A DNA stretch of 64,000 bases, taken from contig NZ_SZTO01000012.1 of the NCBI RefSeq assembly GCF_013369385.1, positions 1 to 64,000 of the forward strand, written 5' to 3'. Origin of the DNA: Vibrio sp. 05-20-BW147 (GTDB lineage: Bacteria > Pseudomonadota > Gammaproteobacteria > Enterobacterales > Vibrionaceae). Position 1 is the stretch's first letter. Each line of letters begins with the position of its first letter. The translations under genes and the position numbers were made by a program. The notes beneath the pieces are model-generated. The model had not been told where the DNA came from. It did no database searches and was given only the letters and a program-made list of their open reading frames with translations. Below are positions 1 to 7,972 of the stretch, in pieces.

Positions 1-600
1 CGACTCAAAACATCCTCTCGCTTTAAATGGGTCCCCGCGTTCGCGAAGATGACAAGCAAAAGCCAAGGGCGATAAGAAATCTCGTTACTTTCTATGTCCG
101 TCATTCCCGCGCAGGCGGGAATCCATTTCTCAGCAAGCGCTGAGCGCACGCTTTTCGTCAGTTAAATCACCTCACAAACATCCTCTCGCTTTAAATGGCT
201 CCCCGCGTTCGCGAGGATGACAAGTAAAAGCGAGGGCGATAAGAAATCTCGTTACTTTCTATATCCGTCATTCCCGCGCAGGCGGGAATCCATTTCTCAG
301 CAAGCGCTGAGCACACGCTTTTCGTCGGTTTAATCAACTCAAAACATCCTCTCGCTTTAAAATGGGTCCCCGCGTTCGCGAAGATGACAAGCAAAAGCCA
401 AGGGCGATAAGAAATCTCGTTACTTTCTATATCCGTCATTCCCGCGCAGGCGGGAATCCATTCCTCAGCAAGCGCTGAGCGCACGCTTTTCGTCGGTTTA
501 ATCGACTCAAAACATCCTCTCGCTTTAAAATGTGTCCCCGCGTTCGCGAGGACGAGAAGCAAAAGCGAGATGAATTCGGTCGCTGCCCGCAGAGGCAAGA
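1..600. repeat. Tandem array of a ~168-bp unit (3 full copies plus a decaying fourth)
   Basis: The phrase ACTCAAAACATCCTCTCGC (or a one-base variant) starts near 3, 171, 337 and 505, giving a period of 166-168 bp. Copies 1-3 are nearly identical apart from scattered substitutions; copy 4 keeps its first ~65 bases and then diverges near 570. Each unit carries one palindromic element on the plus strand and a diverged relative on the minus strand. The near identity suggests recent amplification or homogenisation. An open frame crosses the array (191-598 minus), but it simply translates the repeat, so I do not call a gene. The left boundary is cut by the window edge. Confidence 0.9.
100..127 (+). 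repeat. Palindromic REP-like element (copies at 100, 267 and 435)
   Basis: The core ATTCCCGCGCAGGCGGGAAT is an inverted repeat at 103-122, 270-289 and 438-457, framed by GTC on the left and CCATT on the right. The minus strand of 26-53 in the same unit carries a related 28-base element that also begins GTCAT and ends CCATT; aligning the two by eye gives 21 of 28 matches. Each unit is therefore a head-to-head pair of one element family, like a BIME built from REPs. The core also resembles the neisserial dRS3 format ATTCCC-N8-GGGAAT; whether that is homology or convergence is unknown. A more eroded minus-strand relative seems to lie near 574-605. Confidence 0.8.
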
Positions 601-745
601 ATGACAGGCCAAATGAAAGCCATCAGAAAGGCGAAAGTGATGAGAAAGAATAGAGATAGAAAAAGAGGGGAAAATAAGAAATGTCAGAACAGGGCAGGCG
701 TGCGAAAACCGACATAGATGCTCGCTACGCCTTCAACAACTAAAA

Positions 746-1174
746 CTAGCTCGCGATATTTTTAATCTGCTCAACAATCGCTTTAAGGCCATTGCCGCGT
801 GATGGACTCAAGTGGGCAATTAAGCCTAACTGCTCAAAGTAAGCTTCAATATCAAAGGCTTGGACCTGCTCTGCCGTTTTACCGTTGTAGGCAGCTAAGA
901 CTAAAGCAATTAAACCACGAACGATTCTCGCGTCTGAGTCGGCACAAAACGTCCACATTCCGCCGTCTTGTTCTGCCACTAACCAAACTTGGCTTTCGCA
1001 GCCTGCAACCATAACCTGCTCAGATTTCAACGCATCAGGCATCACTGGCAATTTTTTACCCCATTGAATCACCTGGCGATAGCGGTCTTCCCAACCTTTG
1101 AATTGCTGCATGGTTGCGACGATATCCGCACTGGTAATCTCGTTACCAAATGGCGAGGCTGGCAAATTCGACAT
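746..1174 (-). CDS. Sulfur acceptor protein CsdE (SufE family)
   Basis: SufE-fold protein that accepts persulfide sulfur from a cysteine desulfurase; in E. coli CsdE works with CsdA and passes sulfur to TcdA/CsdL. The protein has 142 residues, near the family norm of ~147. The acceptor cysteine is Cys59 in the motif VAGCESQVWL, typical of the SufE active loop. I chose the ATG at 1174, preceded by AGGAG at 7 bases; the open frame extends seven residues further to a TTG that lacks a Shine-Dalgarno site. It lies 80 bp downstream of tcdA on the same strand. The partner desulfurase csdA is not beside it: downstream comes the repeat array. Confidence 0.9.
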   Translation of the reverse strand: MSNLPASPFGNEITSADIVATMQQFKGWEDRYRQVIQWGKKLPVMPDALKSEQVMVAGCESQVWLVAEQDGGMWTFCADSDARIVRGLIALVLAAYNGKTAEQVQAFDIEAYFEQLGLIAHLSPSRGNGLKAIVEQIKNIAS

Positions 1175-1254
1175 GGCTAGGCTCCTACACAATAGGGATT
1201 AAAAGTGATGATGAGATAAAGCGGCGTCAGAAAACCGCTTGGTATTAGAGGCTG

Positions 1255-2064
1255 TTAGTTTTTATGCTTTTGGATCAGCTTTTCAACGATACGCGCCACC
1301 GCGACAAAACCAAAGGTCGCGGTCACTACTGTCGCGGCACCAAAACCGCTGGCACAATCCATGCGCTTTGGACCTTCCGCCGTTGATTTTACGTTACAAA
1401 CGGAACCATCCGCTTGTGGGTATTTTAGCTGCTCAGTGGAAAAGACACAGTCAATACCAAACTTTCGTGCAGGATTTTTTGGAAAGTTATGATGGCGACG
1501 CAAGGTATCCTTGATCTTCTTCGCCAGTGGATCTTGGATGGTTTTAGTCAAATCCGCCACTTGGATTTGTGTCGGGTCCACTTGCCCCCCAGCACCACCG
1601 ACGGTGATCACTTTGATTTTGTTACTGCGACAGTAAGCCAGTAAAGAAGCTTTTGCTTTGACGCTGTCAATGGCATCTAGTACATAATCAAACTCTTTGC
1701 TGAGGTATTCGTGTTGATTGTCAGGTGTGATGAAATCGTCAATCAGATTCACTTTACACTCTGGGTTAATGAGTTTGACGCGCTCTGCCATCACTTCAAT
1801 CTTGCTTTGGCCGACCGTTCCCGTCATCGCATGAATTTGACGGTTAATATTGGTCACACACACGTCATCCATATCGATGAGCGTCAGTTCGCCGATACCT
1901 GTGCGGGCAAGGGCTTCTACCGCCCAAGAGCCAACACCACCAATGCCAATCACACAGACATGGGCTGCACGAAGAATCTCGACTTCGCTGTTGCCGTATA
2001 GACGGCGCGTACCACCAAAACGTTGGTTGTAGCTATCAGAAGCAGGAGTATCAAGTTCGCGCAT
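1255..2064 (-). CDS. tRNA threonylcarbamoyladenosine dehydratase TcdA (CsdL)
   Basis: E1-like (ThiF/MoeB family) ATP-dependent enzyme that dehydrates t6A37 in ANN-decoding tRNAs to cyclic ct6A. The adenylate-binding glycine loop GIGGVGS is at residues 40-46, followed by the LIDMDDV acidic segment and the INRQ motif typical of E1-like enzymes. From the ATG at 2064 the product has 269 residues (E. coli 268); the 17 extra codons upstream in the open frame have no matching family sequence. It sits between mltA and csdE on one strand, the same neighbourhood as in E. coli, in line with sulfur relay from CsdE to TcdA. Confidence 0.93.
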   Translation of the reverse strand: MRELDTPASDSYNQRFGGTRRLYGNSEVEILRAAHVCVIGIGGVGSWAVEALARTGIGELTLIDMDDVCVTNINRQIHAMTGTVGQSKIEVMAERVKLINPECKVNLIDDFITPDNQHEYLSKEFDYVLDAIDSVKAKASLLAYCRSNKIKVITVGGAGGQVDPTQIQVADLTKTIQDPLAKKIKDTLRRHHNFPKNPARKFGIDCVFSTEQLKYPQADGSVCNVKSTAEGPKRMDCASGFGAATVVTATFGFVAVARIVEKLIQKHKN

Positions 2065-2145
2065 AGTGATGATTCCAAAGTCGCCAGAAAAACAAAGAGT
2101 GCGATTTATACGCACTCTTCAACAAAATGTCCAGATAGAGAAACG

Positions 2146-3246
2146 CTATTGTAGCTTTTCTGGTGGCAAAGCCCAAGGCGCTTGCGTTGGAGAGTTTTCC
2201 AAGCCCAATTTCCACACACGGCCAAAGTGTTTGTAATGGCCCGCTTCGGTGCCCGCTCGTGGACCCATTCCGTGGTAGAGGTCGAGATGATTCTGTTTTA
2301 CCGCGCCACCGGTATCGAGCACGATTAACAAACGCAGTTGATGCGCACCACTCCAAGTACCGTCCGCATTCAGCAATGGCACTTCCGCCAAGATCGGCGT
2401 CCCCATTGGGAAAATTGTGCGATCGCCCGCCACAGAAGCCATAGGTAATAGCGGGATACCTGCACTCCCCGTTACCGGCGCGGCAGCGCGAGGTTCAAAG
2501 AACACAAAAGAGGGATTTTGCTCGAGCAGTTCTTGAACGGTAGCTTCATCGTTTGCAAGCACCCAATCTTTGATCGCTTTCAACGACATCTTCTCTCTTG
2601 CGACTTGATCGCGTTCAATCAACACGCGGCCAATACTCACATAGGCTTTGTTATTTTTTCCCGCGTAGGCGAAGTATTCCAATGTATCGTCATCTTCAAA
2701 ATGAACAAAGCCGCTGCCCTGCACTTCCATGATAAACGGGTCAATCATATTCTCTGCATAGCCCAGTTCGAGCCCTAAGCCATCGAGTGCCCCATCGTAG
2801 ATCTGAGCTCGCGTCGGGCAATCTTCACTGCAATCGGGTTTCGCGTAAACTGGGTATTTAAAACGTTCATCGGCTTGATGGCGCAGCTCCATTACTGGTG
2901 AAAAATAGCCAGTAAACAGCACGTTACCTTGCTTATCTCCCCCGCCTAACTGGGCCGTTTCGATGCCATAAGCACCGAGTTCGCTCGGGTCACCACTTTG
3001 CAGTACCCACTCATTTAAACGCTCATAAAGCGGTTGATACAAGTTGGCCAGACTAGGTGAATTGCTGATCACCGCTTCAGATTGACGTTGAAATTCGGTG
3101 AAGTCGCGAGGTTTGTCCGATCTCACAACATCGACTCGATTGAGCACATCACTGAACTCATTGTCGAGATACTGCTGTGCACGATCGGTTGGCTGAGCAC
3201 AGCCGAACAAAAGAACAGAGGCTAACAGCGGGAAATACGCTTTCAT
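2146..3246 (-). CDS. Membrane-bound lytic murein transglycosylase A
   Basis: Outer-membrane lipoprotein that cleaves the MurNAc-GlcNAc bond of peptidoglycan with formation of 1,6-anhydro-MurNAc. The 366-residue product (E. coli 365) has a short lipoprotein signal ending in LLFGC, with lipidated Cys16 followed by Ala-Gln, which predicts outer-membrane sorting. The C-terminal 3D domain carries the catalytic Asp in VLDTGGAVKQ (Asp311 here, Asp308 in E. coli). The start was set at the Met just before the signal peptide; the open frame runs 21 codons further. It precedes tcdA by 81 bp on the same strand. Confidence 0.94.
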   Translation of the reverse strand: MKAYFPLLASVLLFGCAQPTDRAQQYLDNEFSDVLNRVDVVRSDKPRDFTEFQRQSEAVISNSPSLANLYQPLYERLNEWVLQSGDPSELGAYGIETAQLGGGDKQGNVLFTGYFSPVMELRHQADERFKYPVYAKPDCSEDCPTRAQIYDGALDGLGLELGYAENMIDPFIMEVQGSGFVHFEDDDTLEYFAYAGKNNKAYVSIGRVLIERDQVAREKMSLKAIKDWVLANDEATVQELLEQNPSFVFFEPRAAAPVTGSAGIPLLPMASVAGDRTIFPMGTPILAEVPLLNADGTWSGAHQLRLLIVLDTGGAVKQNHLDLYHGMGPRAGTEAGHYKHFGRVWKLGLENSPTQAPWALPPEKLQ

Positions 3247-3312
3247 TAGGAATGGTTGTCCATGAATTAGAGTTTGCAGCAGCATGACAAAGTCGAATTT
3301 TAAGTGCAAATG

Positions 3313-3338
3313 AAAAAGGGATGCGATTGCAGTCCCTT
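3313..3338 (-). terminator. Probable rho-independent terminator of the DUF2850 gene
   Basis: On the minus strand AAGGGA and TCCCTT flank a 14-base interval and are followed by a run of T (plus-strand AAAAAGGGA at 3315-3321 region). It lies between the DUF2850 gene and mltA. The stem is only 6 bp, so strength is uncertain. Confidence 0.5.
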
Positions 3339-3407
3339 ACAAAAAAATGACCTAATTTGTATGCAAAACCATCGGTTTGGGAGCCTGGTCACGCAGCTTT
3401 TCTGCGC

Positions 3408-3875
3408 TTATCGAAGCGAAAGGCTCTGTTTGCCTTCCAATTGGAAAACGGGCTGGTAGTGAGCATCATCGTCAAGCTTCATTTCAATGTAGTGCTGACC
3501 AACAAAACGGAAGCGACGTGTTTCCCCTCCTGAGCGATACTCAAAGTACTTGCCATCAAAATCGAATGTCGTGGTCACCAAGGAGCCATTAACAGTGACC
3601 CCATTCTCGTTCAACAACAAGACTTCTCGGGCATAAGGCGCCACATCCTGTTCAACCCATTTGCCATAAATCATGCTCTTGGGCATTGGCGGATTCACTA
3701 AGCGCGTAATTAAATCGCCATACATCAATAAGACAATCACCGTTCCAACAAGGGCGATACTCATGAGAACCCGCTCTAGTAATTTGCGCTTTTTACGACG
3801 CAGTTCCTCGATGATCGCCGGGTTGCTGGTCACTGACTTTTTACTGGCAGAAGAAGGCATTTTTTTCTCGTTCAT
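3408..3875 (-). CDS. DUF2850 single-pass membrane protein
   Basis: Small protein of 155 residues matching the Vibrio DUF2850 family as I remember it; no function is known. Residues 1-35 are polar and basic (RRKKRKLLER just before the membrane), one hydrophobic helix spans about 37-55, and the remaining ~95 residues would be periplasmic and beta-rich, with the string YGKWVEQDVAPYAREVLLLN. The topology (basic N-terminus inside) suggests a membrane-anchored periplasmic domain. It is transcribed convergently away from argA, ahead of mltA, with a terminator-like hairpin between them, so co-transcription with mltA is doubtful. Confidence 0.75.
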   Translation of the reverse strand: MNEKKMPSSASKKSVTSNPAIIEELRRKKRKLLERVLMSIALVGTVIVLLMYGDLITRLVNPPMPKSMIYGKWVEQDVAPYAREVLLLNENGVTVNGSLVTTTFDFDGKYFEYRSGGETRRFRFVGQHYIEMKLDDDAHYQPVFQLEGKQSLSLR

Positions 3876-4044
3876 GTTTACAAGCCGCCTATGTTACACC
3901 GCTGGTCAAAGCAAACAACTCACTGAGATCAACAGTGATGGAAATAGCTTCGATACAGATTCTTCTTAATTGATGAAAAACCGCTTGCCAACAAAAGAAT
4001 AAAAAGACAAAATTTCAGCATAAATAATCACAAGGAAGTCAATT

Positions 4045-5382
4045 GTGAAGATTCGCAGCACTGCATTAGTTAAAGGTTTTAGACAATCCACCCCATACGT
4101 GAACGCGCACCGTGGCAAAACCATGGTTATTCTCCTTGGCGGAGAAGCAATCGCTGACAAAAACTTCAGCAATATCATTAATGATATTGCTCTTATGCAC
4201 AGTTTAGGGGTGAAAATAGTTTTGGTGTATGGTGCCAGACCACAAATCAATCAACTGCTTGATAAGCAGTCGAGTCAAACACCTTACCATAAACATATTC
4301 GTGTCACTGACGAAAACTCACTTTCAATAGTTATGCAAGCTGCCGGACAGCTACAACTGGCGATCACCGCCAGCCTCTCCATGAGCTTGAATAATACACC
4401 GATGGCAGGAACGCACCTCAATGTGGTCAGTGGAAATTTTGTCATCGCTCAACCATTAGGTATAGATGAAGGTGTCGATTACTGCCACAGTGGCCGTATT
4501 CGTCGCATTGATACCGAGGCCATTAATCGTACTTTGGATCAAGGCTCCATCGTGCTGCTGGGGCCGATTGCCAGCTCGGTGACTGGTGAATGCTTTAACT
4601 TGCTTTCTGAAGAAGTCGCGACTCAAGTGGCGATCAAACTCAAAGCCGACAAGTTGATTGGTTTTTGTTCGGAGCAAGGGGTCATTGACGACAATGGCAA
4701 CGCCGTTGCCGAGCTGTTTCCTAGCGACGCAGAGAAGTTCATTCAAAAGCTCTCGATTGACGTGGATCCAGAAAGTGACTTCCACTCCGGTACATTGCGC
4801 TTTCTCAAAGGCGCTGTTTCCGCTTGCCGCGCAGGCGTTCCCCGTAGCCATCTCATCAGTTACAAGATCGATGGTGCGTTGATCCAAGAGCTGTTTTCGT
4901 TTGACGGTATCGGCACGCAAGTGGTCATGGCCAGTGCAGAACAAGTTCGTCAAGCGTGCATTGATGATATTGGTGGCATTCTTGAGTTGATCCGCCCTCT
5001 CGAGGAACAAGGTATTTTGGTGCGTCGCTCACGCGAGCAGTTAGAGCAAGAAGTTGAGCGTTTCACTATTATCGAAAAGGATGGTCTGATCATCGGCTGC
5101 GCGGCACTCTACCCCTACATAGACGAACGAATGGCAGAAATGGCTTGTGTGGCGATCCATCAAGATTACCGCGACGGAAACCGAGGGCTGCTCTTGCTTA
5201 ACTACATGAAGCACCGCTCGAAATCCATTGGCATTGATCAGATTTTTGTTCTCACCACGCACAGTGTGCACTGGTTCCGTGAACAAGGTTTCTATGAGAT
5301 TGGCGTTGATTCGCTGCCAATGGCGAAGAAGAATTTGTACAACTATCAACGTCGCTCAAAAATTTTAGCGTTACCTATATAG
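4045..5382 (+). CDS. Amino-acid N-acetyltransferase (N-acetylglutamate synthase)
   Basis: First enzyme of arginine biosynthesis: acetyl-CoA + glutamate gives N-acetylglutamate. The 445-residue protein has the classic ArgA layout: an amino-acid-kinase-fold regulatory domain (about residues 20-290, with VILLGGEAI and [10 protein letters not shown]) and a C-terminal GNAT catalytic domain (about 300-440, with [16 protein letters not shown] for acetyl-CoA binding). The start is GTG at 4045, preceded by AAGGA at 4032-4036. The family is feedback-inhibited by arginine through the kinase-like domain. I looked for an ArgR box upstream and saw no convincing one. Confidence 0.95.
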   Translation: MKIRSTALVKGFRQSTPYVNAHRGKTMVILLGGEAIADKNFSNIINDIALMHSLGVKIVLVYGARPQINQLLDKQSSQTPYHKHIRVTDENSLSIVMQAAGQLQLAITASLSMSLNNTPMAGTHLNVVSGNFVIAQPLGIDEGVDYCHSGRIRRIDTEAINRTLDQGSIVLLGPIASSVTGECFNLLSEEVATQVAIKLKADKLIGFCSEQGVIDDNGNAVAELFPSDAEKFIQKLSIDVDPESDFHSGTLRFLKGAVSACRAGVPRSHLISYKIDGALIQELFSFDGIGTQVVMASAEQVRQACIDDIGGILELIRPLEEQGILVRRSREQLEQEVERFTIIEKDGLIIGCAALYPYIDERMAEMACVAIHQDYRDGNRGLLLLNYMKHRSKSIGIDQIFVLTTHSVHWFREQGFYEIGVDSLPMAKKNLYNYQRRSKILALPI

Positions 5383-5487
5383 GTTATTGCCTAGAACTTC
5401 ATGCTGATTAGCGAGGTGAACACCATATGCAATGCATTACATTTAAATTGACCATAATTTGCGCTTTTTTTCATCAAGCGACTCGTC

Positions 5488-5608
5488 TATAATCCTGCGC
5501 AAATCGGGGTTAACCCGAGCCAAGGAACTTGGTGACGAGACACCGCACGGACTGCTCGATTCATTACTTACCCAGTAAGCTGGGATTAAGCAATCAAAGA
5601 GCATTACT
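5488..5608 (+). promoter_or_regulatory. Hairpin-rich leader before the 60-residue ORF
   Basis: A perfect TATAAT lies at 5488-5493, without a good -35 partner. The ~110-nt leader that would follow contains consecutive inverted repeats: TCGGG/CCCGA (5504-5508 with 5514-5518), CCAAG/CTTGG (5520-5524 with 5528-5532), CGAG/CTCG (5536-5539 with 5555-5558) and CCCAG/CTGGG (5571-5575 with 5580-5584), the last extended by CTTA/TAAG with a 2-base bulge. So many stems in a short leader suggest a regulatory RNA element or a structured transcript. I do not recognise a known riboswitch family. Confidence 0.55.
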
Positions 5609-5791
5609 ATGAGAACGATTATTTGTAATTCGCTGCAAAGCTTTTGGGACATGGCTGATAACCAGTTTCTTGAGGGGCTAGATGTTCATTGCGTCTTCCC
5701 AGTAACAGAAGCACTTCGAGAGTTCATTTTGAACTACAAAGAGCAATACCACATTCGCAGCATTACTTTTACGCAAGCATTTCAACGCTAG
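5609..5791 (+). CDS. Small conserved-looking protein of unknown function (60 aa)
   Basis: I do not recognise this 60-residue product. It starts MRTIICNSLQSFWDMADNQF and ends SITFTQAFQR; no signal peptide or membrane helix is evident, and two cysteines (residues 6 and 28) are present. It may fold as a small mixed alpha/beta domain. Support for a real gene: an ATG with a weak AAGAG site upstream, a structured leader, and a strong terminator 11 bp after the stop, making a monocistronic unit. It sits between argA and recD. The alternative is that the transcript itself is the functional product. Confidence 0.6.
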   Translation: MRTIICNSLQSFWDMADNQFLEGLDVHCVFPVTEALREFILNYKEQYHIRSITFTQAFQR

Positions 5792-5801
5792 TTAGAATGT
5801 G

Positions 5802-5836
5802 AAAGGCTGGAAGTGACCTACTTCTAGCCTTTTTTC
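5802..5836. terminator. Strong terminator between the 60-aa ORF and recD, probably bidirectional
   Basis: The stem AGGCTGGAAGT pairs with ACTTCTAGCCT (one G-U pair) around a 5-base loop and is followed by TTTTTTC. An A-rich flank on the left lets it act for recD on the minus strand as well. Confidence 0.85.
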
Positions 5837-5851
5837 TTTCCATTATCTTGT

Positions 5852-7972
5852 CTACCCAATCAGCCCAAGACGCTTAGGCAGGCCGCTCGCTCGCTGGGTT
5901 TTTATCTTGATACCCCGTTTCAGAACTTGGAGATCGACATACAGCGCTAAACGCTTTTTCGCTCGAGTAATGCCCGTGTAGATCAGCTCTCGCGTCAGTA
6001 TTGGGCTGAAATCGGCAGGCAAAATCATTAAGGTAAAATCAAATTCGCTGCCTTGCGATTTATGTATTGTCATCGCATAGGCTGTTTCATGTTCTGGTAC
6101 TCGGCTTGGTAATACCGCTTTAACGCTGCCGTCAGCCAACTCAAAATAGACTTTTAGACGCGGGTCTTCATCAGTGTCATCCCACATGCAGATGCCAATG
6201 TCGCCGTTGTAAAGCCCAAGCGCGTAGTCATTACGCGTCACCATCACAGGCCTGCCGTGATACCAAATCTCGTCCTTCACTTTAATCAAATTCCGCGCAG
6301 CTAAGGCTCTTTCAATGCGAAGGTTAAGCCCGGCCACACCAAAATTCCCTTCACGTACGGCACAAAGTAACCGGCAACGATGAAACAAATTCAGTCCCGC
6401 TTTGGCTCGATCAGCACTGCTTTCTCTCTCTTTGGGTTCAAGATGCTGCTGAGTTAAGGCAATGCGAGCAAGATAATGTGAGTACTCACTCACTAGTGTT
6501 TGCAACATATGGTTGTAATGGCTGGCATCCAATGGATGATGCGCGATATCGCTAAACTCTCGCTGCCATACACTCTCTAACGCCGCCACTGAACCTGCAT
6601 TGATCGCTTTTGCCAATTGGCCAATCCCTGAGCGAGCGTCAAAACGATAGCTCTTTTGCAACATACACAAGCTATCTGCAACTGGTGCTAAACGGCTGGC
6701 ACTCTTTGGCAGCGCTTGATAACCCGTTAACTTCGCGAGCGTTGCCGCTTGCTCTGCGCTGTATCCGGAAGCAGAAAATGCGCAGATATCCCCCAGCACC
6801 GCCCCCGCTTCAACGGAGGCCAACTGATCTTTATCACCGAGTAAAATCAAACGAGCATGTTTAGGCAGCGCGTCAATCACTTTATACATCATCGAAAGAT
6901 CGACCATTGAAGCTTCGTCCACGACCAGCACATCCAAATGCAGCGGGTTTTGACTGTGATGACGAAACTCGGCACTGCCGGGGATCGCGCCTAACAAGCG
7001 ATGTAACGTTGAGGCTTCAGTGGGAATCAACGCCTTTAAACTCGGCTCTACAGCCAAAGATTGCACCGCTTTGCCGATGGATTCGGTCAAACGCGCCGCC
7101 GCTTTACCCGTTGGCGCCACCAAACGAATGGTGGGCGTTTGCGCTCCAGCTTGCTCAATCAGCGCCGCCAACAATTTCGTGACGGTGGTGGTTTTGCCTG
7201 TTCCCGGCCCCCCAGAGATCACGGCAAAACGACGCGTCAACGCCACTGCGGCAGCTACCTTTTGCCAATTAATGCAGGCCGCATGAGGCACAAGATGATC
7301 CAGCGCGTTGAGATCTGAGACTTTGCTTACTTGGCTAAGCACTTGTTCAATCGCCGTCCAATCCAAACGGTGCTCTTCAACCACGTCGAGAAAATCACAC
7401 ACCCATTGCTGTCGCTGCACTTGGGTACTGCCGCTCACTTGCGCGGCAATCAGCGTGTCGAACAAAAAGCGGTAATCGCGCGCGAACAATCGATCCAGCA
7501 GCGCTGACAACGATGCCGCCGAGCTGGCATTAAGCTCAACACCGTGGCTTAATTGATTAAGTGTTTGCGCCAAAACGACTTCATAGTGCCAATAGCGATG
7601 CAGATAAACTCGTTCACCATCGAACATCAAGGGCACCGCTTCCCCTTGCGTGCCGACCAAGCCACTGGTTTGCAGCAACGCTCGCCAGTCGATCAGCTGA
7701 AACTGGGCGTTCAGCTCTGTGGCCGCCTCACCAAACAGGCCAATTTTGCTGGCCAATTCACAGACTTGGCCAAGTTCATCAAACAGAGGCAAGCAAATAT
7801 GCCCTTTGCCTAACTCAGCACTGACCGCAGCGGCCAACAGCGCTAATCCGCTGTGCTGACTCTGCTCGCCAATAAAGCGCGCAAATTGATAATCCAATAA
7901 GCGCAGGTAGCCTTGTTGGGCTTGCTGTTCAAGCATCAACAGCGTCGCTTGGAGTGACCCATTCAACATCAT
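5852..7972 (-). CDS. Exodeoxyribonuclease V subunit alpha (RecD helicase)
   Basis: 5'-3' SF1B helicase motor of RecBCD, which processes double-strand ends and loads RecA after Chi. The 706-residue protein has Walker A GGPGTGKT at 254-261, motif II LVVDEASMVDLSM, and the late helicase motif AMTIHKSQGSEFD; its N-terminal ~200 residues are the RecB-contacting region. Start: ATGATG at 7967-7972 overlaps the recB TGA (ATGA overlap), indicating translational coupling. It is the last gene of the recC-recB-recD run and ends before the terminator at 5802-5836. Confidence 0.96.
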   Translation of the reverse strand: MMLNGSLQATLLMLEQQAQQGYLRLLDYQFARFIGEQSQHSGLALLAAAVSAELGKGHICLPLFDELGQVCELASKIGLFGEAATELNAQFQLIDWRALLQTSGLVGTQGEAVPLMFDGERVYLHRYWHYEVVLAQTLNQLSHGVELNASSAASLSALLDRLFARDYRFLFDTLIAAQVSGSTQVQRQQWVCDFLDVVEEHRLDWTAIEQVLSQVSKVSDLNALDHLVPHAACINWQKVAAAVALTRRFAVISGGPGTGKTTTVTKLLAALIEQAGAQTPTIRLVAPTGKAAARLTESIGKAVQSLAVEPSLKALIPTEASTLHRLLGAIPGSAEFRHHSQNPLHLDVLVVDEASMVDLSMMYKVIDALPKHARLILLGDKDQLASVEAGAVLGDICAFSASGYSAEQAATLAKLTGYQALPKSASRLAPVADSLCMLQKSYRFDARSGIGQLAKAINAGSVAALESVWQREFSDIAHHPLDASHYNHMLQTLVSEYSHYLARIALTQQHLEPKERESSADRAKAGLNLFHRCRLLCAVREGNFGVAGLNLRIERALAARNLIKVKDEIWYHGRPVMVTRNDYALGLYNGDIGICMWDDTDEDPRLKVYFELADGSVKAVLPSRVPEHETAYAMTIHKSQGSEFDFTLMILPADFSPILTRELIYTGITRAKKRLALYVDLQVLKRGIKIKTQRASGLPKRLGLIG

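Noticed and set aside
191..598. A 135-residue open frame on the minus strand across the repeat array
   Set aside because: It translates the 168-bp repeat itself, giving an internally duplicated product; an open frame is expected from a repeat unit divisible by three and there is no ribosome-binding site.
1..600. CRISPR array or tandem tRNA region
   Set aside because: The repeated unit is ~168 bp with no variable spacers, and no tRNA fold or CCA end was seen.
3960..4044. ArgR box upstream of argA
   Set aside because: AT-rich stretches such as TTTCAGCATAAATAATCA are only loosely similar to an ARG box half; no tandem pair is visible.
4456..5010. 184-residue open frame antisense to argA
   Set aside because: It lies wholly within a conserved gene, has no recognisable domain, and similar antisense frames occur under galE, glpK, ebgA and tadA.
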